Part shown: positions 11,501 to 21,461 of the stretch, piece by piece | How the letters are laid out: each line of letters opens with the position of its first letter | How positions within the stretch are numbered: the stretch's first letter is position 1 | Translations under genes and position numbers: made by a program | NCBI GenBank assembly: GCA_932521035.1 | Contig: OW051494.1 | Coordinates: forward strand, 1,784,001-1,848,000 | DNA: 64,000 nt | Reading direction: 5' to 3' | Source of the DNA: Oscheius dolichura | Lineage: Eukaryota > Nematoda > Chromadorea > Rhabditida > Rhabditidae | Notes under the pieces: generated by a model | What the model was told of the DNA's origin: nothing | Seen by the model: the letters and a program-made list of their open reading frames with translations, nothing else | The model's database searches: none

Positions 11501-12076
11501 CTGGTGGCGGGTTGCTTACACATTCTCTGGCTGGCCATTGTAAGCCTAGAAAAAGAGGGGAGGAAGCGGAACTAATTGGCATCTTTCTAGTTTGTCGCGC
11601 CCTTTTGGGATCTGGCGACGGTTTGATCCCGAATTTTGGATTTTTCCCTCAAATAAGGTTTTTTCTAACCGAAAACCATAGGAAACTTCAAAATTGAGAT
11701 CTCTATAAGGTAAATTTGGTAGAAATTTGGGTGTAGAAATGTTAAAGTTGACGACTTACCTAAGATCGCTGCACCATGACTACCGCCGGGAGTTCTCTTC
11801 AACAGGGGCAAGATCTGAAACACCAAAGAAATTGACCTGATACGGGGGGAAATCAACAAGAAAAGGACAAAAAACTAGATAACAGTGGGCTCGAAATCAA
11901 TGGGAAAAGGGTAGATAAAGTGAAAAGAGGGAAGGAAAGTTTCGTACAGCCGTCCATAGACCGTTTTACTGGGCGATTATCCCGAAAAAATAACGAGGTA
12001 TAGTTGATTGAAAGCTGTTATGATCAACGGGCGGAAAAGTACTGTAATAATAGGAGAAAACTAATTGAAACCAGCG

Positions 12077-12113
<37 letters not shown>

Positions 12114-13977
12114 AGTCACGAATTGATCGCCGATCAACTAAATAAACGGGGGAGGGGACACAGAGTGGGGAGAGAGAGACAGAGAACAGAAAATAGCCAT
12201 AGTGGGCGAGATATAAAAGGGGGGAGACGGGACAGGAAAGGACAAAGATTCTAGATAGATGTAGACATTTATGGATTATTGCTGGGAGGAGGTGGGAATG
12301 ACCGGGGAGAGGGAGAGCGGGCACAGTCGGCCATATGCGCACTGAGGGCGCCCATTCCCATTCAATTAACCCTTTCCCGCTCTATTCGAGGTTGTGAGAT
12401 TATATAAAACTGGTTTAGGACCTCATTTTCGGAGCAATTTTGAATATTGGAGGGTAATTACCGTATCCCGAGGAACCTGGAGAGCGCTTTAGCTTTCTTT
12501 TTTTCTTTTGGACCAGTGGAGGCTTTTAGGAGCAATAAGGCGTTAAAAATGCAGCCTAGGGTTATTTTTTCAAGGGATAATATCTTTTCCGCCTTTTTGT
12601 TTCCAGATTCCTCTCATTTTTTCGGCGTTGACCACTTGAAATCAATTCCAACGAACTTTCAGCGACGGACACAAGGCAAACAAACAGCTGATACAACAGT
12701 ATAGTAGTGCCGAGACCGTCGCCGAAATTCTGTCAAAAGCCAGGCTCAAAATATTATCTAAACGCGCTCTTTTCTCTCTAAACTTTTAGAAAATTGGCTA
12801 TTTTCCAGCCAAGAGAGATCAAAAAGAGTAAGGACTGAATATCGCCCGCCTTCAGCCATTTAGCCCCTCAAATAGTTCCTAAATGGAGCCATGGCTCATA
12901 TAAACTATGAGGAACGAAACCACCAAATAGTGACAATACGGAACAATATGATGCCGAAAGAAATCAAGAAGAAGTTGAAAATAGTGGTCCCTACCTGTTT
13001 ATAAGCACCAGGAGCACTGGTAATGACAGTGGGAACGAAGGCGGTCACTCCGTGGGACAAGAGCTCATAGCTGACTTTATTCAGGTTCTTCAGATACTCT
13101 TCATCACTGTCTGGGTAGGAAGAGAAATCCACACCGAAACCGCCTGGAATGGAAGGGAATTACTGGGATAAAAGGAGGGATATATAGCCAACTGAGAAAG
13201 GTGTCCATTAAGCGTGGTACACAGCCAAATTGGGGCAGTTTCCGTTCAGGGTACTGTATTCTCTCTAATTGTGCTTTACATGGGAGGATGTTGTTTCAAA
13301 AATAAGTAAACGAAAGCATAGAAAAGGGCATCCAAAGAAGGAAATTTTCTCAAGAAAGCCGTGATTCAAGTCGATTTACTCGATTTCGAAAGCAAATTCC
13401 CGGGCTCTTCGAGACTTTTTCTTGTAGACTTTTAAATTTACCGCCAGCTGACGCCGGCTTACTGTAAAGATTCAAGAAAACGCCGATTTTGTTGGGTAGG
13501 TTCCCAAAGCGAAAGCTTGACTCCGGCAGTATTTTCGTTGAAAAACGAACTGTATAACGGGGCAAAATTACTATACTCCCTGTCAGGGTACAGTACTCCC
13601 TATGACTGCCCAATAAATCTGCTATCTGATCCCCTAAAGAACAAAAAATAGAGCCTACCGTTGAGCTGAATATCAATGAACCCGGGCGAGATGATCAGGC
13701 CATTGCAGTCCACTTGAATGTCGGCGCTTTTCTTCTCTTCGAAGAAAATCTTCTCAGCGCTGATAATTTTCCCACCACGAATCTACAAACTCCCCTTTTA
13801 GCCATAAAAATATATAGAAAAAGAATGAACGAGAGAAGGAAGAAAACAAACCCAAAGATGTTCATTGGGGCAGAGTTTGCCCTGTCGAAGTACGCGGGCA
13901 TTGATAAATTGTATCAGCTGATCGTCGCCGACGGTTTCCAGTAGATCAGAAGTGAATGCCACGCGGCGGGTCGTCAT
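8506..13977 (-). CDS. N-acetylglucosamine-6-phosphate deacetylase
   Basis: Removes acetate from GlcNAc-6-phosphate in cytosolic amino-sugar breakdown (NagA/AMDHD2 family; C. elegans counterpart F59B2.3, from memory). Exons run from 13852-13977 ([20 protein letters not shown]) and 13659-13782 (ending [17 protein letters not shown]) through [32 protein letters not shown] and GSHGAAILG. The next exon has [17 protein letters not shown], with the metal-binding Glu. Then come [10 protein letters not shown] and [13 protein letters not shown], with the metal His residues, followed by [30 protein letters not shown] with the catalytic Asp, and a last exon [17 protein letters not shown] ending GKLVYHS. 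All expected motifs are present and length is normal for the family. Introns are long and hold two microsatellites. The transporter gene follows 161 bp downstream. Confidence 0.95.
8833..8868. repeat. TCTG microsatellite
   Basis: About nine TCTG units with one TATC interruption, in the last intron of the deacetylase gene. Confidence 0.9.
12083..12111. repeat. GA dinucleotide microsatellite
   Basis: About fourteen GA units in a deacetylase intron. Confidence 0.9.
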
Positions 13978-14638
13978 CTTCTTTTTTTTTCGGCTTCACG
14001 GGGTAGAATAGCGTGTTTGGAGCGGGTGTAATAGAAATATAGTCTCTCTAGACACACAACACAACCGAGGGAGACGGAGGGGGACCTTATCTAATCTAAT
14101 GAAGCAGCAGCTCCAGAGAGGATTGATATGCAAATTTCGGGAGTGTTGTTTAGGCGGGAAGAGAAATGGCTAGGCGAGGAAGGGGAAGGGCTTGTTTACA
14201 GGCGGAAAGCAGAAGAAAACCAATGCACGGGAAGGAGAGAAACATGGCGCCGGGAAAAGAATAACAACGATGTGGGGAAATAGGAGGAAATCGGTCATAA
14301 GCAAATCGAAAGTGGAGATAAAATGTATTCTGGAGTAGATGAGCCCGCTCAATTAGACTGAGCCGTTTTTTGAACCGTGGTAACCGCCTCATATGTAGAC
14401 GAGATGGGAGTCATTTCTCTCTGGTCTCCTTGATGGACGACGACCAGAATCCACGAAACATTTCTGTCTCCTCAAGACGGTAAATACTTCAGGTCAATAG
14501 TTCAATAGAGAGCGACGTTCCCTTTCATTTGGACTGGAGAAGATGAATTGGTTACTCGGATCCAGTCCTGTGTTTATTCAGCGCTTACAAGCCTTTTTTG
14601 CTAGCTGTAACGCTACTTTACATAAAATGATTCAGGAT
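13978..14638. other. Intergenic, upstream of the deacetylase gene
   Basis: Purine-rich, low-complexity sequence between the receptor gene's stop and the deacetylase start. It must hold the deacetylase promoter, but I see no clear TATA box or repeated element. Confidence 0.5.
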
Positions 14639-17489
14639 TCATTCTTTCGTGAGTCCTCGGCTATTGAAGATCGCTAAGTTCGCGTACTCGGTGCTGAACT
14701 TCTTCCCTTTGTTGACGTAGGCGTCGTGGTAGTCTTCTTGAAGCCAAAATAGCTCTTTACCCTCTGCTTTAACTGAAATTATCGTTCATTTTGATCCTGA
14801 CAGGAAGGAAACTACCTCCGCGCTCATGAAAAGGAGTGACCACGGTCCGGGAACAAATGCCAAATCACTGACAAAGTAGGTAATTTCCCCTAGGATATCA
14901 ATTCTCACATCACCCAGTTGTGAACCAAATGAGACGTTGCAAATCTGAAGATAGTCCAAAATAAGGCCAAATTCTACCAAACACTTACAGAAATAACCGT
15001 ACTTAAAGCGTAGGTGACACACATGGTACAGCCGACAATACACAGATTCCTCTCGAGGCTCTTGACCCGATAGGGCATCCGGATCAGGAGGAAAAGGGTC
15101 AAAATTGTGCAGAACGTCGAGATCACGCAAACGGTAGACATAACAATTGTAGAAGTTAGGCTGATTCTCAACTGGAAGATAATCTTATAGGAAAAACGGG
15201 AACAAACCTCGGGGATCCATCTTTTGTAGATCAGAGCAACGCCTGTAGGAGTTTGGACAAAAGCAGTAGGGGCTATGGTTTGAAAAGAGAAGAGGAAGGG
15301 TAAAACACAACAGGAAACCAAGACTGGAGTCAGGATCTTCCTCCACAGCTGGAAAAGGAAAAAGGCTACGAGTCCAGTGACTTTCCCCGGGCTGGTTAGC
15401 CCGGGCTTTCAAAAATTGAATTGCAGAGACGCTCTTGTAGTTTTTCGGGCAGCTTTATTTTTTTTCGCTTTATTTTTTCGCCCCATTCGGTTTTTCGTTT
15501 TTTTGGAATGTCTACAAAGAGGGTCTTTCTGCTTGCGCCTAACCAACCGAGAATGCCGGTCTGTGATACGTCTCGTCTACGGCCGAGACTTTATGGGTGC
15601 AGAGACTCTAACAATGATTCACAAGGTAAAGAGCCTAGTGGAACTCTGCTCTGGATGGACACAATTGAAAAAAGTCTCGCGTTTCGTCAAAATAGACGTC
15701 AAAAATAAATTCCAAATGAATCTCATGAAATGCAAAGTAAAAAGCTTACGACACCCGGGATTCCCAAGCCGTCTCCGATCCAAGTACTAACCGGGCCCAA
15801 CGTTGCTTGACTTGCCAGATCTGACGGGATGGCGTACTTTCAACGTGGTATGGCCGTAAGCGGAGACAGCTCTTTCTCGCTCCGAGACAATGGCTTTCCC
15901 ACTATATTTTGTCTACTGTCCCACCAATTTCCTGCCCCGTTTTCTAATAAAACTGACCTTTTTATAATAAACCGGCACGACGACAGCTGTCAGCCGGTTG
16001 ATACTCATGAACATGAAGCCAAAAGCCAATGAAAAGTTGACATAATATGGAAAGAACCAGAAAAACGTAAACGTCCAGGATAGATTACTGTAGTTGTTAA
16101 TTATAGGGCATTGCAGGAACTTCAAATAGCTCAGCATGCCTTGAACGACGTACGATACCAAGAAACAACAGAATTGCTGAAACAAATCATTAAACGAAGA
16201 GGAAAAACGGCCACTCTTATTTATGGGGTTTGCCCCTGTATCTCTGCCATTTCTCGTATTTCAGCGGTAAATCCAGGTTTGTTAGAGCCGTCATGATGTG
16301 AGCTTCACGCCGATCGTTGAATTTCAGAAATTGGTCCACAGCTGATCGAGCTGTGACCACAAATATGGCGCCGCCGCCCATGAACGACCGTTACGTAACG
16401 CTGTCAAGGCCACTTTTGCGTTTCTGGCCACAGCTCGGTCAATTGTTGGCCGATTTCTAAAAGTCAATGATCGGCGTGGAGATCACGTCATGACGGTTCT
16501 AACAAACTTGGTTTTATCGGAATCGGAATCCAGAAAATGGCCGATATAAGGCGAATACCATTCCTGACCAAGGACTCCCTAACAAGGGAACTTTTTCAAC
16601 AAGCGATGCGATCTGACTAAACGAAGTACACCATTCGATGGAGAATCAAAAGTTGTACAAGATGCTGGTATCAGGAAGTGCGCAACGCGCCATCTGACAT
16701 TATGAGGATAATGTACAGGCAACCGTTTCAGGGAATATCAATTTTCTAATCTAGAGTCTTTCCAAGCGACCTAGTGGCTGAACAGGTAAAGGGTTCGACT
16801 ATGGTTCTACAGACCCAGGTTCGGTCCGTCTCCTGAATTTTTGTTTTTCATTTCCAGTCTCACTTTTCCGTGAGCGGTCGCTTTCCTTTCACAAAACTTT
16901 TATCAAATTTTTTCCAAGTCAAGTCTAGATATGTTGCGCCGTACTACGATGCATTGCGCACTTCCTGACATCAGGTCCTGTTATAAATTTTGATTCTCTA
17001 TCGAATGGTGTACTTCGTTTAGCCGGAACGCATCGCTTATTGAAAAAGTTCCCTTGTAAGATCTGGCCTTGTCCAGACCTTCCGTTTTTCAACCCCTAGG
17101 ATTAGTCGGAGACAGGATGATAGAGCCCCAGGGACCCGTTTTTAATTGTCACGGGTTACTGTAGCTGTTGTTCTACGGTCTCCAAACTCCATATTCTCGT
17201 AACCTAGACTAAAATTCAGTTAGCCGGAAGATCACCCCCCACCACCTGCTGTCTATATGTATAACTTCTACCAATCAGCCGTCAGAAATGTTATCACACA
17301 GGCAGCTGAACTCACCATAACTCCATAAAATGAGAATATCGCATAGAAGGGATTGTGCAGCTGGGGTCGATGGAAATAGATGGCATGAATCAGACAGATA
17401 TCCAGCATTACGGTAGGTAGGGCGATGAATAGATGGAAACAGAATTTGAAGATGTTGATCGCTTCCGTTTCCGTCACATTACACACCAT
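14639..17489 (-). CDS. Seven-helix chemoreceptor, Srg superfamily
   Basis: G-protein-coupled chemosensory receptor of the nematode Srg/Srv/Sru type. The start ATG (17487-17489) gives MVCNVTETEAINIFKFCFHL. Exon 1 (17316-17489) ends at FSFYGVM before a perfect GTGAGT donor; phase 0 then joins to QFCCFLVSYVVQGM, so the longer open frame past 17316 is intron. Exon 2 has the hallmark third helix and loop (FGFMFMSINRLTAVVVPVYY). Later exons give LTPVLVSCCVLPFLFSFQTI, SLTSTIVMSTVCVISTFCTI and AFVPGPWSLLFMSAE. The tail is LQEDYHDAYVNKGKKFSTEY, ending LTKE. Intron 1 carries two inverted-repeat elements with a tRNA-like sequence, and intron 2 carries a 5S rRNA gene. Which Srg subfamily is uncertain. 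Confidence 0.85.
15581..15602. repeat. Solo CACCCGTAAAGTCTCGGCC-like motif
   Basis: GGCCGAGACTTTATGGGTGC followed by AG, a single arm of the family-1 hairpin without its partner, in intron 2 of the receptor gene, about 140 bp from the intronic 5S gene. Confidence 0.6.
15743..15861 (-). rRNA. 5S rRNA, copy 1 (intronic)
   Basis: 119 bp, the length of nematode 5S. Reading on the minus strand starts GCTTACGGCCATACCACG and ends GGGTGTCGTAAGCT, with the conserved middle CCAAGTACTAACCGGG on the plus strand. It differs from the other copies by one base in the region GATCTGACGGG (others GATCGGACGG). A T-run follows the 3' end (AAGCTTTTTAC). It lies within intron 2 of the chemoreceptor gene, same strand. 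Confidence 0.93.
16269..16515. mobile_element. Inverted-repeat element (TTTGTTAGAGCCGTCATGA ends)
   Basis: Arms of about 60 bp: left AGGTTTGTTAGAGCCGTCAT, right ATGACGGTTCTAACAAACTT. The centre is also partly palindromic (CCACAGCTGATCGAGCTGTG; GTTACGTAAC). Non-coding, in intron 1 of the chemoreceptor gene. Confidence 0.8.
16580..17060. mobile_element. Inverted-repeat element enclosing a tRNA-like sequence
   Basis: Long arms: left AACAAGGGAACTTTTTCAAC, then CTAAACGAAGTACACCATTC; right GAATGGTGTACTTCGTTTAG, then GAAAAAGTTCCCTTGT. Inner arms also pair (CAGGAAGTGCGCAACGCGCC with GCATTGCGCACTTCCTGA). The tRNA-like sequence 16764-16834 lies within. Intron 1 of the chemoreceptor gene. Confidence 0.8.
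16764..16834 (+). tRNA. tRNA-like sequence inside an inverted-repeat element
   Basis: A-box-like TGGCTGAACAGG and B-box-like AGGTTCGGTCC in tRNA-like spacing. Stem pairing is incomplete, so it is probably a tRNA-derived relic carried by the surrounding element. Confidence 0.4.
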
Positions 17490-17825
17490 CCCCGGGCAGC
17501 GTCAGAGAATATTAGAAGAAGGAAGGACAGCTGATTGGAGGAGAGGCGGCTTACCTAATGACTGGCGGAGATTGCCGGGTTGCCGGCGGAGGAGGGGGAT
17601 ATCACACTTTGAAGCAAAGGACAACACAATTTAAAAGGGTAAATACTGATTCAAGAGAGCTAAAAGGGGGCCCAAATTACAGCTAATATCACATGCCTCA
17701 ACGACGTCCTCGTCTTACAAGGGGCGCCCCTCCTTTGGCCCTCAGAGTGAGCGGAAATCCCGGGGAATCGTATTTTTAAATAATCATTTATTTTAACGAT
17801 TAATAACGTCATTTTTTAAGTAAAA

Positions 17826-20359
17826 TTAAATAGAATCCAGGACTTTTCTCATTTTGCGAATCGTATCCGTAGAGACCTGGCAACAGCCGCCAATGACGGT
17901 TGCGCCCTTCTCAATCCAATCCAGGAAGAGGACGCGAAGCTCTTCTTCAGTCAAATCAGCCAGCCTAGATTTAATTATATTTCCTTCTTCCCCCAGTTAA
18001 AATGAGCCTACTTGATCTTTCCATACCCGTCATTAGGATAGACAAAAATCTGCTTATTCTTTGTTATTCCTTGAATCGACTCAAGAAGAGACGAAATGTG
18101 ATCAGCAGCAGTACAATTGATTCCAATTCCTTTGATCTGAAATGGAAAAAATGATATTTTAGTCGAAAAAAATGAAAAGAAACAAAAGCAAAAAGCTTAC
18201 GACACCCGGGATTCCCAAGCCGTCTCCGATCCAAGTACTAACCGGGCCCAACGTTGCTTGACTTGCCAGATCGGACGGCATGGCGTACTTTCAACGTGGT
18301 ATGGCCGTAAGCGAGGGCTTCTCATTTCAGAATGGAGACAAGCCCACCGGAGCCCTTAATTTTGACCTTCCCTACCTTTCGACTAGAAACGACCGCTTGT
18401 ACAGCAATTTCCAGCTTTTCTCCATGGTTCAAATTCTCCCCATCCTGAAAAACTTCCGCTATTTGATAAAACAAGTCTATATACCTTGCAAGAGAAGGAA
18501 ATGATAAATTCACTTGGACTGGTGTCAGTAGCCTTTAGAATGGAGTCAACCTCCAATAGAGTTGGTACCGTTTCAATTATCATCTTCTTTATTCCACACA
18601 TTTCCAGTTTAGCAATCTCGTTGATGTAATAGTCAGCCATGTCCTAGACTCTTCAATAGATGGGTATTCCTCATTAGAACTATACAGTAACCTGTTTTAG
18701 GGGCTAAAAATCAAACCAGATTTCCTACAATTGTACAAAAGTTTAAGAGTCGAGTTGGTGCGAATGGACTTCAAGACTTGAAGTGTTCAGAATCTCGTTA
18801 ACCCATCCGCTCCGGACCTCTTGGCTACGTTGAGAGGGTGCGGGGCTTATATAGCCGGCTCTCCCCTGGTTGCCGAGGAGATACGGGTGCAGGCGACAAA
18901 ATTTTTCATTAGTTCGAGACTCTTTCCGCTTCTCTGGCCTCTCCCCTCGAGAGATTTTCCGCCAGCACTCGTAACATTTCGACAGCCAGACGAGGGGCGC
19001 CTATATAACCGGCGGCGGCGGGCAGAACACCACGAGAGGTCCGGAGCGAGTGGGTTATCTGTCAAACCCCCCATTCGCACCCATTCGACCCTTGTCTTTT
19101 GCATTTTTTTTCAACAGAGAGCCCGGGGCCGGTGCTCCCCTGGTTGCCAAGTGGTTACCAGCGCAGAGGGATTTTTGATGATTTCGAAGCTGTTTTGACT
19201 TTTCCCGTCACTGTGCCAAGAGGGTTGCGCAACATTACAATGACCAGAGGAAGGGGCGCCTGTATAAATGGTCAGGGTAACCAGAGAACGGAAGGAAGGG
19301 ATTATCCTGTACGTCTGGCGGGCAGGCGCGTCAACTCTTACGCAATACTCACTCTAGCCTCTTGTTTGGCTATTTTAAAAAGTAAATATAGCGTACCCTG
19401 AACATGTCCTTCTCCAGGTCGTCAACATAGGTTCCTGTATATTCCGAGGCGTCGCGGAGAGAAGCACCGTAGCAACCAATTGAGCCGTAGATTTCTACTG
19501 GCTTTGCTGGTCCGACAACTTCTATAGCCTGATGGAGGAGGGCGACAGCTGGCTGAAATACAGGAATTTATCCAATTTGGTCTTTGAAACAGGGGATTTT
19601 TTCCCAGGATTTCATAAATTGGCTAAAATGGACCGGGGCGGCTTATCGGGATTTCTTCCTGCTCGGTGCTTGATTGTCCAATTCGCCGCGCCCGTAAAAT
19701 CTCGGCAGGAGGATCAACTTTATTCAAAACTGCTACAAAGTTGCGACACCTTTATATCTTTGTCTTGCCGAGACTTTACGGGTGCAGGGGAACGGACTAT
19801 CGAGGACCGATCCGTTTCTTCCCATTTCCCTAATACAGTTTGAATTCCCGGCTTCGATTTGATCTTTGGTCGCTTTGACCCTCTGCCAGCTCATCCCCTC
19901 CCCATTTAAACCGTGGGAAATGCATCGGCAGGCCGTTTCGACTGCCAAAATTGGCTGTAAAGACCAAAGACTGGCTCAAAAAAGTCCTCTGCTCCTTTTC
20001 GATAAATAAGACATACCTCGTTAAATTCCATCACTGTATGACCTGGATAATATTTCTTAATGAGCGGAATCAACGAGTGGTAGGTGTTCGTAGTGATGAT
20101 ATCGACACCGGCTTCTAGAAATCTAAAAATTTGAAATTTATCCAAGAATCAGGCGGGAAAAATTCAACCAACCCTTCATAGACCTTTTGAACCAATTGAG
20201 GTTCCAGTTTGTTAGCGGCGCCGGTCCATAGCTTATGCTCCTGTAGGGATAATTTCATTAAGAGTTAGGAGGAAATGTTCTTACGTCGGAATTGAATCCC
20301 AGCTCGGAAAGAGCCGCGGCGAAGGAGCCGTCCAAGAGACGAACACCTTTGGAGGCCAT
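17826..20359 (-). CDS. Homocysteine S-methyltransferase
   Basis: Zinc enzyme that methylates homocysteine to methionine, using S-methylmethionine or S-adenosylmethionine as donor (MmuM/BHMT-like Pfam S-methyl_trans family). The start ATG (20357-20359) opens MASKGVRLLDGSFAAALSEL. Then come FLEAGVDIITTNTYHSLIPL, YGSIGCYGASLRDASEYTG, MADYYINEIAKLEMCGIKK, SEFIISFSCK, IKGIGINCTAADHISSLLES (first zinc Cys) and TVIGGCCQVSTDTIRKM (the GGCC zinc pair), ending KVLDSI. All zinc ligands are present. The frame is open upstream of the ATG for a few codons after a CCCTAG, so a short 5' exon is possible. One intron contains a 5S rRNA gene on the same strand; others hold the TATA element at 18746-19340 and a hairpin MITE at 19671-19812. 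Confidence 0.93.
18194..18312 (-). rRNA. 5S rRNA, copy 2 (intronic)
   Basis: 119 bp, near-identical to copies 3 and 4; one difference, GGCATGG in place of GGGATGG. Flanked at the 3' side (plus-strand left) by GAAACAAAAGCAAAA, shared exactly with copies 3 and 4, and at the 5' side by GAGGGCTTCTC, shared with copy 3. It lies in an intron of the methyltransferase gene, same strand. Confidence 0.94.
18746..19340. mobile_element. TATA-bearing inverted-repeat element, family 2
   Basis: Left end GAGTCGAGTTGGTGCGAATG, then ACCCATCCGCTCCGGACCTC and GGGGCTTATATAGCCGGC. The right part has GGGGCGCCTATATAACCGGC, GAGAGGTCCGGAGCGAGTGG and CCATTCGCACCCATTCGACC. An extra segment to about 19340 (GTGCCAAGAGGGTTGCGCAA, AAATGGTCAGGGTAACCAGA) matches 55740-55930. 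Lies in a methyltransferase intron. Confidence 0.8.
19671..19812. mobile_element. Hairpin MITE, family 1, copy 3
   Basis: Left GCGCCCGTAAAATCTCGGCA, right TGCCGAGACTTTACGGGTGC; loop like that of copy 2 (GATCAACTTTATTCAAAACTG). In a methyltransferase intron. Confidence 0.8.
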
Positions 20360-20575
20360 TGGCGGTGGGGCAGTAACCACCACTGTCTAGGGAACACAAA
20401 CAGACCAGTCTGGTAATCAATAACAACGCACTGTTTATTTTTTGACCGAGCTGTAGTCAGCCTACGCGGCTACAGAGGGAGATAAACAGGGACTTTGTTA
20501 GGCAAAACAAAATTTCTAGGAAAATGATGAAAAAAAAGGGAAAAAAGAAGAATGTCAAAAGAAACAAAAGCAAAA

Positions 20576-20694
20576 AGCTTACGACACCCGGGATTCCCAA
20601 GCCGTCTCCGATCCAAGTACTAACCGGGCCCAACGTTGCTTGACTTGCCAGATCGGACGGGATGGCGTACTTTCAACGTGATATGGCCGTAAGC
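20576..20694 (-). rRNA. 5S rRNA, copy 3
   Basis: 119 bp; closest of the four to the expected nematode sequence at the 5' end (GATATGGCC on the plus strand, where the other copies have GGTATGGCC). The 3' flank is T-rich read on the minus strand. Located 217 bp upstream of the methyltransferase start, not in an intron. Confidence 0.94.
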
Positions 20695-20918
20695 GAGGGC
20701 TTCTCTTTCGACCCCGAAGATTATCGGAGACGATATCAGACGATATTTCAACTTCTATGATCTCGGGAAACCCCTTTTTTTACTATTTGAAACCATTCTA
20801 GCCAACCCCTGAAAGCGCGTCCCTCATTCGACTATCCGCGTAAACACTTTGCTAGCTGTATTTTCCAGCCGCAGCCGCCGGTGGCGCGTACTCACAAAGA
20901 GAAATCCCCCATTTCCAG

Positions 20919-21083
20919 TGTCAATTCGTCTGGATTCAGAGGAAAGGCCAAGCCGAATGGATAGAGAAGGTCAATGGTTGGAAAGTGCACTTCTATGTGC
21001 TGACAGCATTTCTCTATGGCTACCTTTTATCGGGACAACCTTCCGACTGGCCCATACTTCTTTTTCAACAGATATTCTTCTAG
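20919..21083 (+). CDS. Possible terminal exon of a small membrane protein
   Basis: After an acceptor-like ATTTCCAG an open frame reads CQFVWIQRKGQAEWIEKVNG, then WKVHFYVLTAFLYGYLLSGQ, then PSDWPILLFQQIFF and TAG. The residue order is protein-like, with one hydrophobic segment. No upstream exon was found, so it could be a gene fragment. Low confidence. Confidence 0.3.
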   Translation, partial: CQFVWIQRKGQAEWIEKVNGWKVHFYVLTAFLYGYLLSGQPSDWPILLFQQIFF

Positions 21084-21244
21084 TAGAAATGATAAATAGG
21101 TACACATAAATATTCTACAAGTTTTTTTGTAGGGGAAAAAGTACAGTACAAAAGTGGATAGAGAACAAAGGAAACCACATTATGTAACAAACCATCTGTC
21201 AAAGTTTATGGGGCTACAGTTTTTTTGTCGGGCCGGTTGAGATG

Positions 21245-21395
21245 TGCCTGGGTTCATTAGAATCGCCCTGACGTGCTCTCCAACGCGGTCTTTGAATTTT
21301 TGAAATCGACCAAGAAATAGCCGAGATACGGACACAAACACCCGGCACTCCCGTCAGGGCCCAAAAACGGTCGCGCCCGAAATTGGGCATTTTGT
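21245..21395. repeat. GGGCGCGCCC-family repeat, single arm
   Basis: ATTAGAATCGCCCTGACGTG ... GAAATAGCCGAGATACGGAC ... GCGCCCGAAATTGGGC: one arm of the palindrome seen complete at 1815-2290 and 45584-46010. Confidence 0.7.
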
Positions 21396-21461
21396 CCATG
21401 TATGACCCCCAAATAAATACTTTCTAGACTAATAAAGCATTTATTATTATCTAATTGACTA

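Noticed and set aside
8833-12111. CRISPR-like regular repeats
   Set aside because: Simple TCTG and GA microsatellites without spacers; a eukaryotic sequence.
15377-15790. Plus-strand ORF across the 5S gene
   Set aside because: Reads through the receptor intron and the antisense of 5S; shadow frame.
17268-17315. Extension of chemoreceptor exon 1 to VSSAACVITFLTADW
   Set aside because: No donor there keeps the frame with exon 2; the GTGAGT at 17315 gives phase 0 and a correct join.
20576-20694. Spliced-leader (SL1) gene beside the 5S copies, as in C. elegans
   Set aside because: I looked for the SL1 22-mer on both strands near all four copies and did not see it.
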